Shown: positions 11,342 through 18,790 of the stretch, in pieces
How positions within the stretch are numbered: position 1 is the first letter of the stretch
How the letters are laid out: the number at the start of each line of letters is the position of its first letter
Source of the DNA: Hyalangium ruber
Lineage (GTDB): Bacteria > Myxococcota > Myxococcia > Myxococcales > Myxococcaceae
DNA length: 57,085 bases
Direction: 5' to 3'
NCBI RefSeq assembly: GCF_034259325.1
Contig: NZ_JAXIVS010000030.1
Location: forward strand, 1 to 57,085
Translations under genes and position numbers: made by a program
Notes under the pieces: model-generated
What the model was told of the DNA's origin: nothing
Databases searched by the model: none
The model's input: the letters and a program-made list of their open reading frames with translations, nothing else

Positions 11342-13119
11342 TGGACCGCGGCTGGTGGTGGAAGTTTGGAATGATCGTCGCGGTGACGGTGGCGACCCTC
11401 TGGTTGCTGATCCCCACCTATGTCTCCCTGGTGGTGCTCAAGCCGGAGGAGCGCAACAACCTCGCGCTCCTGCAGGAGAAGCTGCCGGGGTGGGCGCCTT
11501 CCGCCAAGTACCGGCTCAACCTGGGCCTGGACCTGCAGGGCGGCATCCACATGGTGATGCGGGTGGATACCAAGACGGCCCTGCAGAAGCGCACCGAGCG
11601 CCGGGGCCAGCAGATCGCCCGCTACATCACCCAGGACAAGAAGCTGGGCGAGGTGACGGCGGACACGGATCCGGAGCGGCTGCAGCTGACGCTGGTCGCC
11701 AAGGATCCGGCCACCATGGACGCCATCGAGAAGGAGGTGCTGGCCACCTTCACCGACTTCACCAAGGTGGAGCGGGATGGGGGCCGGCTGGTGCTGTCTC
11801 CGGATGAGGGCCAGACGAACCTGTTCCGCGAGGAGTCGGTGGATCAGGCGATGCTCGTCATCCGCAACCGCATCGACAAGTGGGGCGTGGCCGAGCTCGA
11901 CGTGCGCAAGCTGGGCACCGACTCGATCCAGATCTCCCTGCCGGGCCGCTCGGATCCGGAGCAGGCCAAGGAGCTGGTGGGCACCACCGCGCAGCTCGAG
12001 TTCCGCATGGTGGACACCTCCAACCCGGAGGTCTTCCAGCAGATCTTCGCGCAGACGCCGCCGCCCGAGGGCAGCAACATCACGATCGCCACCGAGGACG
12101 TGCTCTACCCGATGCTGCAGGGCCCCAACCGCGAGGCGCTGCTGGCCTACGTGAAGGGCAAGGTGCCGGAGACCGGCGAGGTGCTGCTGGAGTGCATCGC
12201 CAACCCGCTGAAGAAGGACGACTGCCTCTCGTACCGCACCTACCTGGTGGAGAAGAACGTGCCGCTGACGGGCGAGAACCTGGAGAGCGCCAACGCCTCC
12301 GTCAGCCAGCTCAACGAGCCCGAGGTGAACATCACCTTCGACGCGGTGGGCGCGCGTGAGTTCGAGCGCCTCACCGAGGCGAACTCCGGTCGCTACATGG
12401 CCATCGTGCTGGACGAGTACGTGCAGTCGGCGCCGCGCATCAACGAGAAGATCTCCGGTGGCAGCGCGCGCATCACCATGGGCGGGGTGGGCACCAAGTC
12501 GTTCGAGGAGTGGTTCGGCGAGGCGCAGACGCTGGCGCTGGTGCTGAAGGCGGGCGCCCTGCCGGCGCCGGTGACGGTGGGTGAGATTCGTCAGGTGGGC
12601 GCCTCGCTGGGCGAGGAGCTCATCAAGAAGGGCAGCCTGGCCGCCCTGGTGGGCCTGCTGCTGGTGGTCATCTTCATGGGCGTCTACTACAAGAAGACGG
12701 GCCTCATCGCGGACGTGGCGCTGGTGCTCAACGGCCTGCTCATCCTGGCGGGGCTGGCGCTGTTCAACGCCACGCTCACGCTGCCGGGCATCGCCGGCTT
12801 CGCGCTGACACTGGGCGTCGCGGTGGATGCCAACGTGCTCATCAACGAGCGCATCCGCGAGGAGCTGGACCACGGGAAGACGGCGCGTCAGGCGGTGGAC
12901 CAGGGCTATGACCGCGCCTTCTGGACCATCTTCGACTCCCACGTCACCTCGCTGATCGCCGGCTTCATCCTCTTCGCCACGGGCACGGGGCCGATCCGCG
13001 GGTTCGCCACCACGCTCATCGTGGGCCTGATTGCCTCGCTGTTCACCTCCATCGTTGTGACGCGCGTCATCACCACCTACTTCGTCCACGGCCGCAACGC
13101 CCAGACGGTCTCGGTCTGA
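11341..13119 (+). CDS. secD: Protein translocase subunit SecD
   Basis: A 592-residue SecD, which with SecF uses the proton motive force to complete protein export. An N-terminal membrane helix (residues 8-28) is followed by the conserved NLGLDLQGGIHMVM, then a large periplasmic domain (about 50-410) with LVIRNRIDKWGVAELDV and YMAIVLDEYVQSAPRI, and five C-terminal helices including the D4-type GVAVDANVLINERIREEL. Length is typical for delta-proteobacterial SecD. It overlaps yajC by one base and precedes secF by 12 bases. Confidence 0.97.
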   Translation: MDRGWWWKFGMIVAVTVATLWLLIPTYVSLVVLKPEERNNLALLQEKLPGWAPSAKYRLNLGLDLQGGIHMVMRVDTKTALQKRTERRGQQIARYITQDKKLGEVTADTDPERLQLTLVAKDPATMDAIEKEVLATFTDFTKVERDGGRLVLSPDEGQTNLFREESVDQAMLVIRNRIDKWGVAELDVRKLGTDSIQISLPGRSDPEQAKELVGTTAQLEFRMVDTSNPEVFQQIFAQTPPPEGSNITIATEDVLYPMLQGPNREALLAYVKGKVPETGEVLLECIANPLKKDDCLSYRTYLVEKNVPLTGENLESANASVSQLNEPEVNITFDAVGAREFERLTEANSGRYMAIVLDEYVQSAPRINEKISGGSARITMGGVGTKSFEEWFGEAQTLALVLKAGALPAPVTVGEIRQVGASLGEELIKKGSLAALVGLLLVVIFMGVYYKKTGLIADVALVLNGLLILAGLALFNATLTLPGIAGFALTLGVAVDANVLINERIREELDHGKTARQAVDQGYDRAFWTIFDSHVTSLIAGFILFATGTGPIRGFATTLIVGLIASLFTSIVVTRVITTYFVHGRNAQTVSV

Positions 13120-13131
13120 CAGAGGGACGCC

Positions 13132-14298
13132 ATGCGCATCATCAAGCACAAGACGAACATCGACTTCATCGGCAAGCGCAAGATTGCCGTCTACCTCTCG
13201 ACCCTCGTCAACCTGGCCATCCTGGTCGGTATCGCCACCGTGGGCTTCAACTACGGTGTCGACTTCGCGGGCGGCACGGTGGTGGAGCTGAAGTTCAACA
13301 AGCCCACCTCCGCGGAAGAGGTGCGCGACCGCGCGCTGGCGGGCGGGCTGCACGACGTGTCGGTGCAGGGCATCGGTGGGGTGGGTGAGAACGCGTTCCT
13401 GCTGCGCCTGGGTGGCGTCACCCAGCTCAACGAGGAGAACGCCGAGAAGGCCAAGACCGCCATCAACGGGCTGGGCAATGTGCGCAACGTGTACGCGGAC
13501 ATGGCCAACGGCATCATCAACTTCCGTTCGGCCACCCCGCTCACCGCCGCCGCCGTCAAGCAGGCGGTGGAGGGCTCGGGCACGGGCGTGCAGGAGGTGC
13601 GTGAGCTGGGCGAGGCGCAGGGCGGCGGCTTCGACTACCAGGTCGTCGCCAGCGGCATGGCCGACAAGGTTCGCGCCGCGCTGAGCCAGGGCCAGGCGAC
13701 GCGCGACTTCGAGGAGCGCCGCGTGGACTACGTGGGCCCGCAGGTCGGCAAGCAGCTGCGCAACCGCGGCATCATGGCCCTGGTGTACGCCATGGTGGCC
13801 ATCCTCATCTACGTGGCGTTCCGCTTCGACTTCAAGTTCGGCCCGGGCGCGCTGCTCGCCATGCTCCACGACGTGGTGATGGTGGCGGGCTTCTATCTGG
13901 TGAGCCGGCGCGAGTTCAACCTCACCGCCATCGCGGCGCTGCTGACCATCGTCGGCTACTCGGTCAACGACACCATCGTCATCTACGACCGCATCCGCGA
14001 GGACATGGGCAAGTTCAAGGGCAAGCCGCTGGCGGAGGTCATCAACATCGCCGTCAACGACACGCTGGCCCGCACGCTGCTCACCTCGCTCGTCACCGCG
14101 CTGTCGCTGGTCGGTCTGCTCATCTTCGGCGTGGGCGAGATCTGGGACTTCGCCATGGCGATGATGGTGGGCATCCTCGTGGGCACCTACTCGTCCGTGT
14201 ACATCGCCAGCCCGCTCACCATCTGGCTGGATGAGCGCGCCGCGGCTCGCGACACCCGCGCCAAGGGCGGCGGGGGCATGAGCCCGAAGACGGCCTGA
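13132..14298 (+). CDS. secF: Protein translocase subunit SecF
   Basis: A 388-residue SecF. Helix 1 precedes the signature FNYGVDFAGGTVVELKF. A short periplasmic domain follows, with VGPQVGKQLRNRGIMALVYA, then five helices with GYSVNDTIVIYDRIRE and TSLVTALSLVGLLIFG. The C-terminal tail is basic and glycine-rich. It is the last gene of the queA-tgt-yajC-secDF run and is followed by a strong terminator 23 bases later. Confidence 0.97.
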   Translation: MRIIKHKTNIDFIGKRKIAVYLSTLVNLAILVGIATVGFNYGVDFAGGTVVELKFNKPTSAEEVRDRALAGGLHDVSVQGIGGVGENAFLLRLGGVTQLNEENAEKAKTAINGLGNVRNVYADMANGIINFRSATPLTAAAVKQAVEGSGTGVQEVRELGEAQGGGFDYQVVASGMADKVRAALSQGQATRDFEERRVDYVGPQVGKQLRNRGIMALVYAMVAILIYVAFRFDFKFGPGALLAMLHDVVMVAGFYLVSRREFNLTAIAALLTIVGYSVNDTIVIYDRIREDMGKFKGKPLAEVINIAVNDTLARTLLTSLVTALSLVGLLIFGVGEIWDFAMAMMVGILVGTYSSVYIASPLTIWLDERAAARDTRAKGGGGMSPKTA

Positions 14299-14320
14299 GT
14301 CTCGGCGGTTCGTTGCTTCC

Positions 14321-14361
14321 AGGGCCCTCCTCCCTTCGCGGGAGCGAGGGCCCTCGCTTTT
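14321..14361 (+). terminator. Rho-independent terminator after secF
   Basis: AGGGCCCTC (14321-14329) pairs with GAGGGCCCT (14346-14354). An inner stem CTCCC/GGGAG encloses a TTCGC loop, and TTTT follows at 14358-14361. It is one of the best intrinsic terminators in the window and marks the end of the translocon operon. Confidence 0.85.
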
Positions 14362-14451
14362 CAGGCAGCCCCTGTCGGAAGGTGGATGGAGGTGCGTGGG
14401 GGGGCGTTGCCTCGATCGTGGCTTGGAGAGATGGTGGTCCTGGTGGGGTCC

Positions 14452-15162
14452 ATGGACACTCGTGGCTGGAAGCGTGTCGGGTTGCTCGGGTTGCTGCTGG
14501 GGGCGGCGTGTGCCCACCGGGAGCCGGTGCGCCCCGCGACCGTGCGCACCGGGGTTGGGCGGGGCCCCTCCGCGCCCTCCTCGGAGGCCCTGGTCAGCCT
14601 GCCGCCACCGCCGCCCCGGGCCCGCTTCGCCCAGGTGCGCGAGGAGCAGGGCCGCGCCTGGAGGCAGGAGTGGAACCTGGTCATCGCCGAGGCGCTGGAC
14701 GACATCGGCCGGCCGCTGCTCGAGGATGACAAGGTGCCCGCCGAGGAGGTGCAGACGCTCTGCCCGGGCTACTTCGGCGCCAGCCGCGAGGAGAAGAAGG
14801 CCTTCTGGGCCTTGCTGTTCGCCTCCATCGCCCGGCTGGAGTCCGGGTTCGACCCGGAGCGCACCTTCATGGAGCCCCGGCCCCTGCGCACGCTCAGCGT
14901 GGGGTTGCTCCAGCTCAGCTATGGCGACCAGACCCGGCACGAGGGCTGCGCGCTGGAGCCCATGGAAGCCAACATCACCGATCCCGCGGTGAACCTGCGC
15001 TGCGGCGTCGCCATCCTGCGCAACCAGCTGGCCCGGCGGAACACGCTGTTCCCCCGGCGCTTCTATTACTGGTCCGTCCTGACGCGGAAGCGCGAGCAGA
15101 TCGAGCGCGATTTCCTGCAGCACCAGGGACAACTCGGGTTCTGTAGGATGGGGGAGCGATGA
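14452..15162 (+). CDS. Lytic-transglycosylase-like lipoprotein
   Basis: A 236-residue predicted lipoprotein: GLLGLLLGAAC forms the signal peptide and lipobox. After a Pro-rich linker, the C-terminal domain (about 85-200) resembles the SLT/goose-lysozyme fold: SIARLESGFDP carries the likely catalytic glutamate, RTLSVGLLQLS matches the conserved GLLQ segment, and NLRCGVAIL is the usual later helix. It would cleave peptidoglycan at the outer membrane. The ATG at 14452 is preferred because it gives a compact signal peptide; ATGs at 14386 and 14431 are in frame and possible. Its stop overlaps the next gene by four bases (ATGA), an unusual coupling to a cytoplasmic Hsp70-type ATPase. Confidence 0.75.
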   Translation: MDTRGWKRVGLLGLLLGAACAHREPVRPATVRTGVGRGPSAPSSEALVSLPPPPPRARFAQVREEQGRAWRQEWNLVIAEALDDIGRPLLEDDKVPAEEVQTLCPGYFGASREEKKAFWALLFASIARLESGFDPERTFMEPRPLRTLSVGLLQLSYGDQTRHEGCALEPMEANITDPAVNLRCGVAILRNQLARRNTLFPRRFYYWSVLTRKREQIERDFLQHQGQLGFCRMGER

Positions 15163-16418
15163 CCCAGGCCCAGTTCCAAGTCACCGATTGTCCGCTCGAT
15201 CGCGTCCGGCCTCCGGACCCCTCCACGAAAAGCACCGGGCCCGTCATCGCCATCGACCTTGGCGTGACGAACACCCGCGTCGCCGTCTTCCATCAGGGCA
15301 ACACCGTCTGTGTTCCCTCGGAGCGCATGGACGGGACGCCCTCGGTCGTCGCCCTGGGGAGCGGGGGCCGCATCGTGCTGGGCAACGCGGCCCGAGGTCA
15401 GCAGGCCTCCGTCCCCGCGCTGGCGGTGTGGGGCATCAAGGGTCTGCTGGGCGCGCCCTATGGAGACCCGAAGCTGCGCTGGCTGTACGAGCAGCTCCGG
15501 TGCCAGGTCGTCCGGGGCGCGGACGGGCTTGCCGCCGTCGTGCTGGGCAACCGCACCTTCTCCGCCAAGGAGCTGGCCGCCATGCTCCTCTACGAGGCGC
15601 GCGAGCGGGCCCAGAACTACCTACGGCAGCCCGTCTACCGGGCCGTGCTGACCGTGCCGCCCACGCGCAAGGACGATCCGCTGCCCCAGACGATGACGGC
15701 GGCGGCCGCCCTGGCCGGGCTGCACGTCGAGCGCATCATCTCCGAGCCCACCGCCGTGGCCCTGGGCGCCTTCCAGCGGCGGCGCGGCAAGCCGGAGCGC
15801 ACCGCCATCGTGTGCGATTGGGGTGGGGGTTGCTTCCAGGCCTCCCTCGTGCGCTACGCGGCGCGGCAGTGCCAGGTGCTCGGCACCGAGGGCAACGTGT
15901 CCCTGTGTGGCGCCGAGCTGGACAAGCGGGTGCTGGACCTGCTCATGCGCAAGCTCCCCAGTGGCGTGCGGGTGGCCGCGGACAAGAACAACCCCGCCGC
16001 GCACTACCGTGTGGCCGGCGCCGCCGAGTTCGCGAAGATCCAGCTCTCCGCGCAGCCGGAGGCCCGGGTCCTCGTTCCCCTGGCCACCGTGGATGCCAAT
16101 GGACGGGCAGGGGACTTCAACACCGTCATCACCCGCCGGGAAGTGGAGGACCTGGCCCGGCCCCTCGTCGAGTCGGCGCTGAAGATGTGCGAGCAGATCC
16201 TCGCGGCGAAGTCGATGTTCCCCGGCGACGTGGACGAGGTGCTGCTGGTGGGAGAGATGTGCCGGATGCCCCTGCTCATGCAGCGCGCCCAGGAGTTCTT
16301 CGTCCAGGTGCCCGTGTACCTGGATGAGCCGGGCCAGTCCGTGGTGCTGGGCGCCGCGAGGCTGAGCGCCTCCAGTGGCGTCTCCGCGCCCACGCCGCCT
16401 CCCTCGGGCCGTCGCTAG
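15159..16418 (+). CDS. Hsp70/DnaK-type ATPase lacking the substrate-binding domain
   Basis: A 419-residue protein that is essentially only the actin-like nucleotide-binding domain of Hsp70. Phosphate-1 is AIDLGVTNTRVAVF, AVLTVPPTR matches the DnaK interdomain strand, RIISEPTAVALGAF matches the RIINEPTAAALAY region, and VLLVGEMCRMPLL matches the adenosine-binding segment. Phosphate-2 is VCDWGGGCFQASL, so the DLGGGT threonine is a cysteine and the DVS aspartate is altered; ATP hydrolysis may be slow or absent. No beta-sandwich substrate domain or EEVD-like tail follows; the protein ends in a short Pro/Ser tail. Start and upstream stop share ATGA. It converges with the M24 peptidase gene, the two stops sharing CTAG. 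Confidence 0.82.
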   Translation: MTQAQFQVTDCPLDRVRPPDPSTKSTGPVIAIDLGVTNTRVAVFHQGNTVCVPSERMDGTPSVVALGSGGRIVLGNAARGQQASVPALAVWGIKGLLGAPYGDPKLRWLYEQLRCQVVRGADGLAAVVLGNRTFSAKELAAMLLYEARERAQNYLRQPVYRAVLTVPPTRKDDPLPQTMTAAAALAGLHVERIISEPTAVALGAFQRRRGKPERTAIVCDWGGGCFQASLVRYAARQCQVLGTEGNVSLCGAELDKRVLDLLMRKLPSGVRVAADKNNPAAHYRVAGAAEFAKIQLSAQPEARVLVPLATVDANGRAGDFNTVITRREVEDLARPLVESALKMCEQILAAKSMFPGDVDEVLLVGEMCRMPLLMQRAQEFFVQVPVYLDEPGQSVVLGAARLSASSGVSAPTPPPSGRR

Positions 16419-17734
16419 GGCGAGGGGATCAGCAGGAGCTCCTCCTGCGGGGGGATGAGGTACTCGGCGCCCGTCTGCGTCACCACCGCCATCTCCTCCA
16501 CCGAGATCGTCTTCGTCTCTCCCAGCGTGGGCAGCTTCCAGGCGAAGAAGCCATCGAAGGCGAACACCTGGCCCGGGCGGATGATGCGCGCCGAGGCACC
16601 CTGCGCGGGCTGCCCCTTCTGGGCTCCCGAGAGCGCGGGTCCGACGTCATGGGCCCAGTAGCCCACCGAGTGGCCCGTGCCCCATGGGACGGGCTCGCTG
16701 CCCGCCTCGCGCATCCAGTCGCGCTGCGCCTTGTCCACGTCCCAGCCCCGCGCTCCAGGTTTGATGGCGGCGAGCGCCACGCGGTTGCCCTTCTTGGCCT
16801 TCTCCCACCGCTCGAGCGCCTCCGGGGGCGGCTGCTTCTGCCCCGGCGCCAGCACGTAGGCGAAGCGCTGGATGTCCGTCACCCAGCGGCCCTGCACCCT
16901 GATGCCGAAGTCCGTCTGGATGAAGTCTCCCGGCTGGATGACGCGGTCGGTGGCGTGGGAGTGCCCTCGGTCCGGCCCCGAGTTGACGTTGGGGTTCTGG
17001 TCCGGCTGCCACCCGTCGGTGACGCCCAGCTCGGCCATGCGCCGCTTGAGGAAGCGCGCCACATCCGAGTCCCGCGTGCGGCCCGGCACCACCGTGCGGT
17101 ACGCCTCTTCCTCCAAGCGCGCGGTGAGCACGGCCGCGCGGCGCATCACCTCCACCTCCTCGGGGAGCTTGATGCTCAGCCACTCGATGACCAGCTGCTC
17201 GGAGGAGACGATGCGCTGGCGCAGCTTCGGGGGCAGCGCCGCGACCAGCCGCTCCCGCTGGGTGGACGACAGCCCGTCGGCCACCGAGAGCGACTCCGAG
17301 AAGTTGATGGCGGTGCGGCGGAACTGCCCACGCCCCAGCCGCTCGGCCACCGTGGCGTAGAGGTTCGCGCCTCGGGGAAAGGCTTCCACCTCGTCGTGCA
17401 GGGCCACATCGCGCAGGGCCTTGGCTTCGCCCTCGGGCGACAGGGCCACCGAGCGCACCTTCTCTCCCTCGCGCAGGAAGAGGAACGCGGCCGCGCCTAC
17501 CGCGTTCTCTCCGCCCACGTGGGCGGCCAGGGGATCGTTGTTGTTCTCGCGGCACACCACCACCCAGGCATCCACCCCCGCGCGCGTCATGGCCTCGGGC
17601 AGCAGCCGCGCGATGCGCGCCTTGCGGACCTCCGCCCACGAGGGGGCGGGCACCGCGGGTGCATCCGCCGCCACGGACGCGGTGCCGAGCAGGGTACAGA
17701 GGAGGAGGAGGGCAGTCTGGGAGGAGTTCGTCAT
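16415..17734 (-). CDS. Secreted M24-family (Xaa-Pro type) metallopeptidase
   Basis: A 439-residue pita-bread metallopeptidase with an N-terminal signal peptide (TALLLLCTLLGTASVAA). An N-terminal creatinase-like domain (about 30-190) precedes the catalytic domain. Metal ligands can be read in order: the Asp of FIQTDFGIRV, the Asp of WVTDIQRF, the His of GTGHSVGYWAHDVGP, and the Glu of TISVEEMAVV, followed by a later acidic residue near the C terminus that is less certain. The fold cleaves Xaa-Pro or N-terminal residues; the export signal suggests scavenging or periplasmic peptide turnover. The ATG at 17734 is chosen because it begins the signal peptide; the open frame continues upstream without family similarity. 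Confidence 0.86.
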   Translation of the reverse strand: MTNSSQTALLLLCTLLGTASVAADAPAVPAPSWAEVRKARIARLLPEAMTRAGVDAWVVVCRENNNDPLAAHVGGENAVGAAAFLFLREGEKVRSVALSPEGEAKALRDVALHDEVEAFPRGANLYATVAERLGRGQFRRTAINFSESLSVADGLSSTQRERLVAALPPKLRQRIVSSEQLVIEWLSIKLPEEVEVMRRAAVLTARLEEEAYRTVVPGRTRDSDVARFLKRRMAELGVTDGWQPDQNPNVNSGPDRGHSHATDRVIQPGDFIQTDFGIRVQGRWVTDIQRFAYVLAPGQKQPPPEALERWEKAKKGNRVALAAIKPGARGWDVDKAQRDWMREAGSEPVPWGTGHSVGYWAHDVGPALSGAQKGQPAQGASARIIRPGQVFAFDGFFAWKLPTLGETKTISVEEMAVVTQTGAEYLIPPQEELLLIPSP

Positions 17735-17796
17735 GGGCGACGTCGGGCGACGCGGAAGTCGTGAACGCCCAATGCGCCGCGATCTTAGAGGAGCCC

Positions 17797-18516
17797 TCAG
17801 CGGGGCTCCAGCAGCACCCGGATGGAGTCGTAGTACAGCGAACTCGTGCCCTCGAAGCCCGAGTCGGTGCCCACCAGGAGCCACAGCGAGCCCTGCTCGC
17901 CCGTGGAGATGACGAAGGGCGAGTCCGTGTTGGTGCGGGTGACGAGGCGGTAGGGCGCGGGGCATTGCGGCACGCCGTTGGCGACGTTGCCGATCACCTG
18001 GGCGTTCGCACCTCCATTGGACTGATTGCCCTTGTCGAGGTCGAGGCGCATCACGCCGCCGGAATCCACCACGGCGCGCGGCTCGGCGGGGGAGGCGCCG
18101 ACCTTGAGGTAGACGCTCTCGCCCGGCGCGCCTCCGATGCCCGTGCAACCCGAGCCCGCGTTGCTGGCCAGCACCACCTCGAAGCTGAGGGCATAGGACG
18201 TGTTGGGACTCAGCCCGGTGACTTCGCGGGTGAGGTACATGAACAGGTCATCGCTGCGGTTGTCGCCTTCCAGGAAGAGCGCCTTGCCGGGCGTGCCCAG
18301 CTCCGCGGGCAGCGCGCGGTGCTCGAAGGCGAGGCCGAAGTCCTGCTCGCGGCCGGAGGGATAGTCCGCGAAGGCGCCCCGCCAGCCCTCGGCGTCCGAC
18401 TCGAAGCTGAACCGCAGGTCGCCGGGTTCGCTCTCGATGCTCTGCTCGCCGCAAGCCGTGGCCGCGCCCAGCGCGAGGAGCCCCACGAGACCGGCAATCT
18501 TGGAGAGTGTGCTCAT
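17797..18516 (-). CDS. Secreted lipoprotein of unknown function
   Basis: A 239-residue predicted lipoprotein (GLLALGAATAC lipobox region). The mature part begins DLRFSFESDAEGWRGAFADYP, a pattern like carbohydrate-binding or concanavalin-like jelly-roll domains, and is rich in beta strands throughout (SLWLLVGTDSGFEGTSSLYY, YDSIRVLLEPR at the end). Two internal cysteines (GSGCTGIGG and VPQCPAPY) may form a disulfide. The start is placed at the ATG that begins the signal peptide. It lies 62 bases upstream of the M24 peptidase on the same strand. The role is unknown. Confidence 0.75.
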   Translation of the reverse strand: MSTLSKIAGLVGLLALGAATACGEQSIESEPGDLRFSFESDAEGWRGAFADYPSGREQDFGLAFEHRALPAELGTPGKALFLEGDNRSDDLFMYLTREVTGLSPNTSYALSFEVVLASNAGSGCTGIGGAPGESVYLKVGASPAEPRAVVDSGGVMRLDLDKGNQSNGGANAQVIGNVANGVPQCPAPYRLVTRTNTDSPFVISTGEQGSLWLLVGTDSGFEGTSSLYYDSIRVLLEPR

Positions 18517-18668
18517 GCCCGTAGCGTGGGGACCGCGCCGGGCCGGGGGAAGTGTCTCCACGGGGGGTGAACCCGGTGAGGCCTTGAAGTGAAGCATAGG
18601 CAACGTCAGGAGCGCCGTTCGTCCAGTGGATGGGGGCTGGGCGGGCGGCTCGAGGAGGCACCCGGACT

Positions 18669-18686
18669 CGTGGTCAACCAACCACG
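18669..18686. promoter_or_regulatory. Palindrome in a divergent intergenic region
   Basis: CGTGGT (18669-18674) and ACCACG (18681-18686) form a 6-bp inverted repeat around six bases, inside the 274-base gap between a minus-strand lipoprotein gene and the plus-strand 1756-residue protein gene. It could be an operator for either promoter. The rest of the gap shows no clear motif. Confidence 0.25.
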
Positions 18687-18790
18687 CTCATCGCGGCAGG
18701 GAGGCCACGCTTTGGGCTGTTCCCCCGTGGGGATGAAGTGGCCCAGGGCTTGCTGATAAGGCTCCGCGCAAACCTCGCGCGAAAGCCTCC

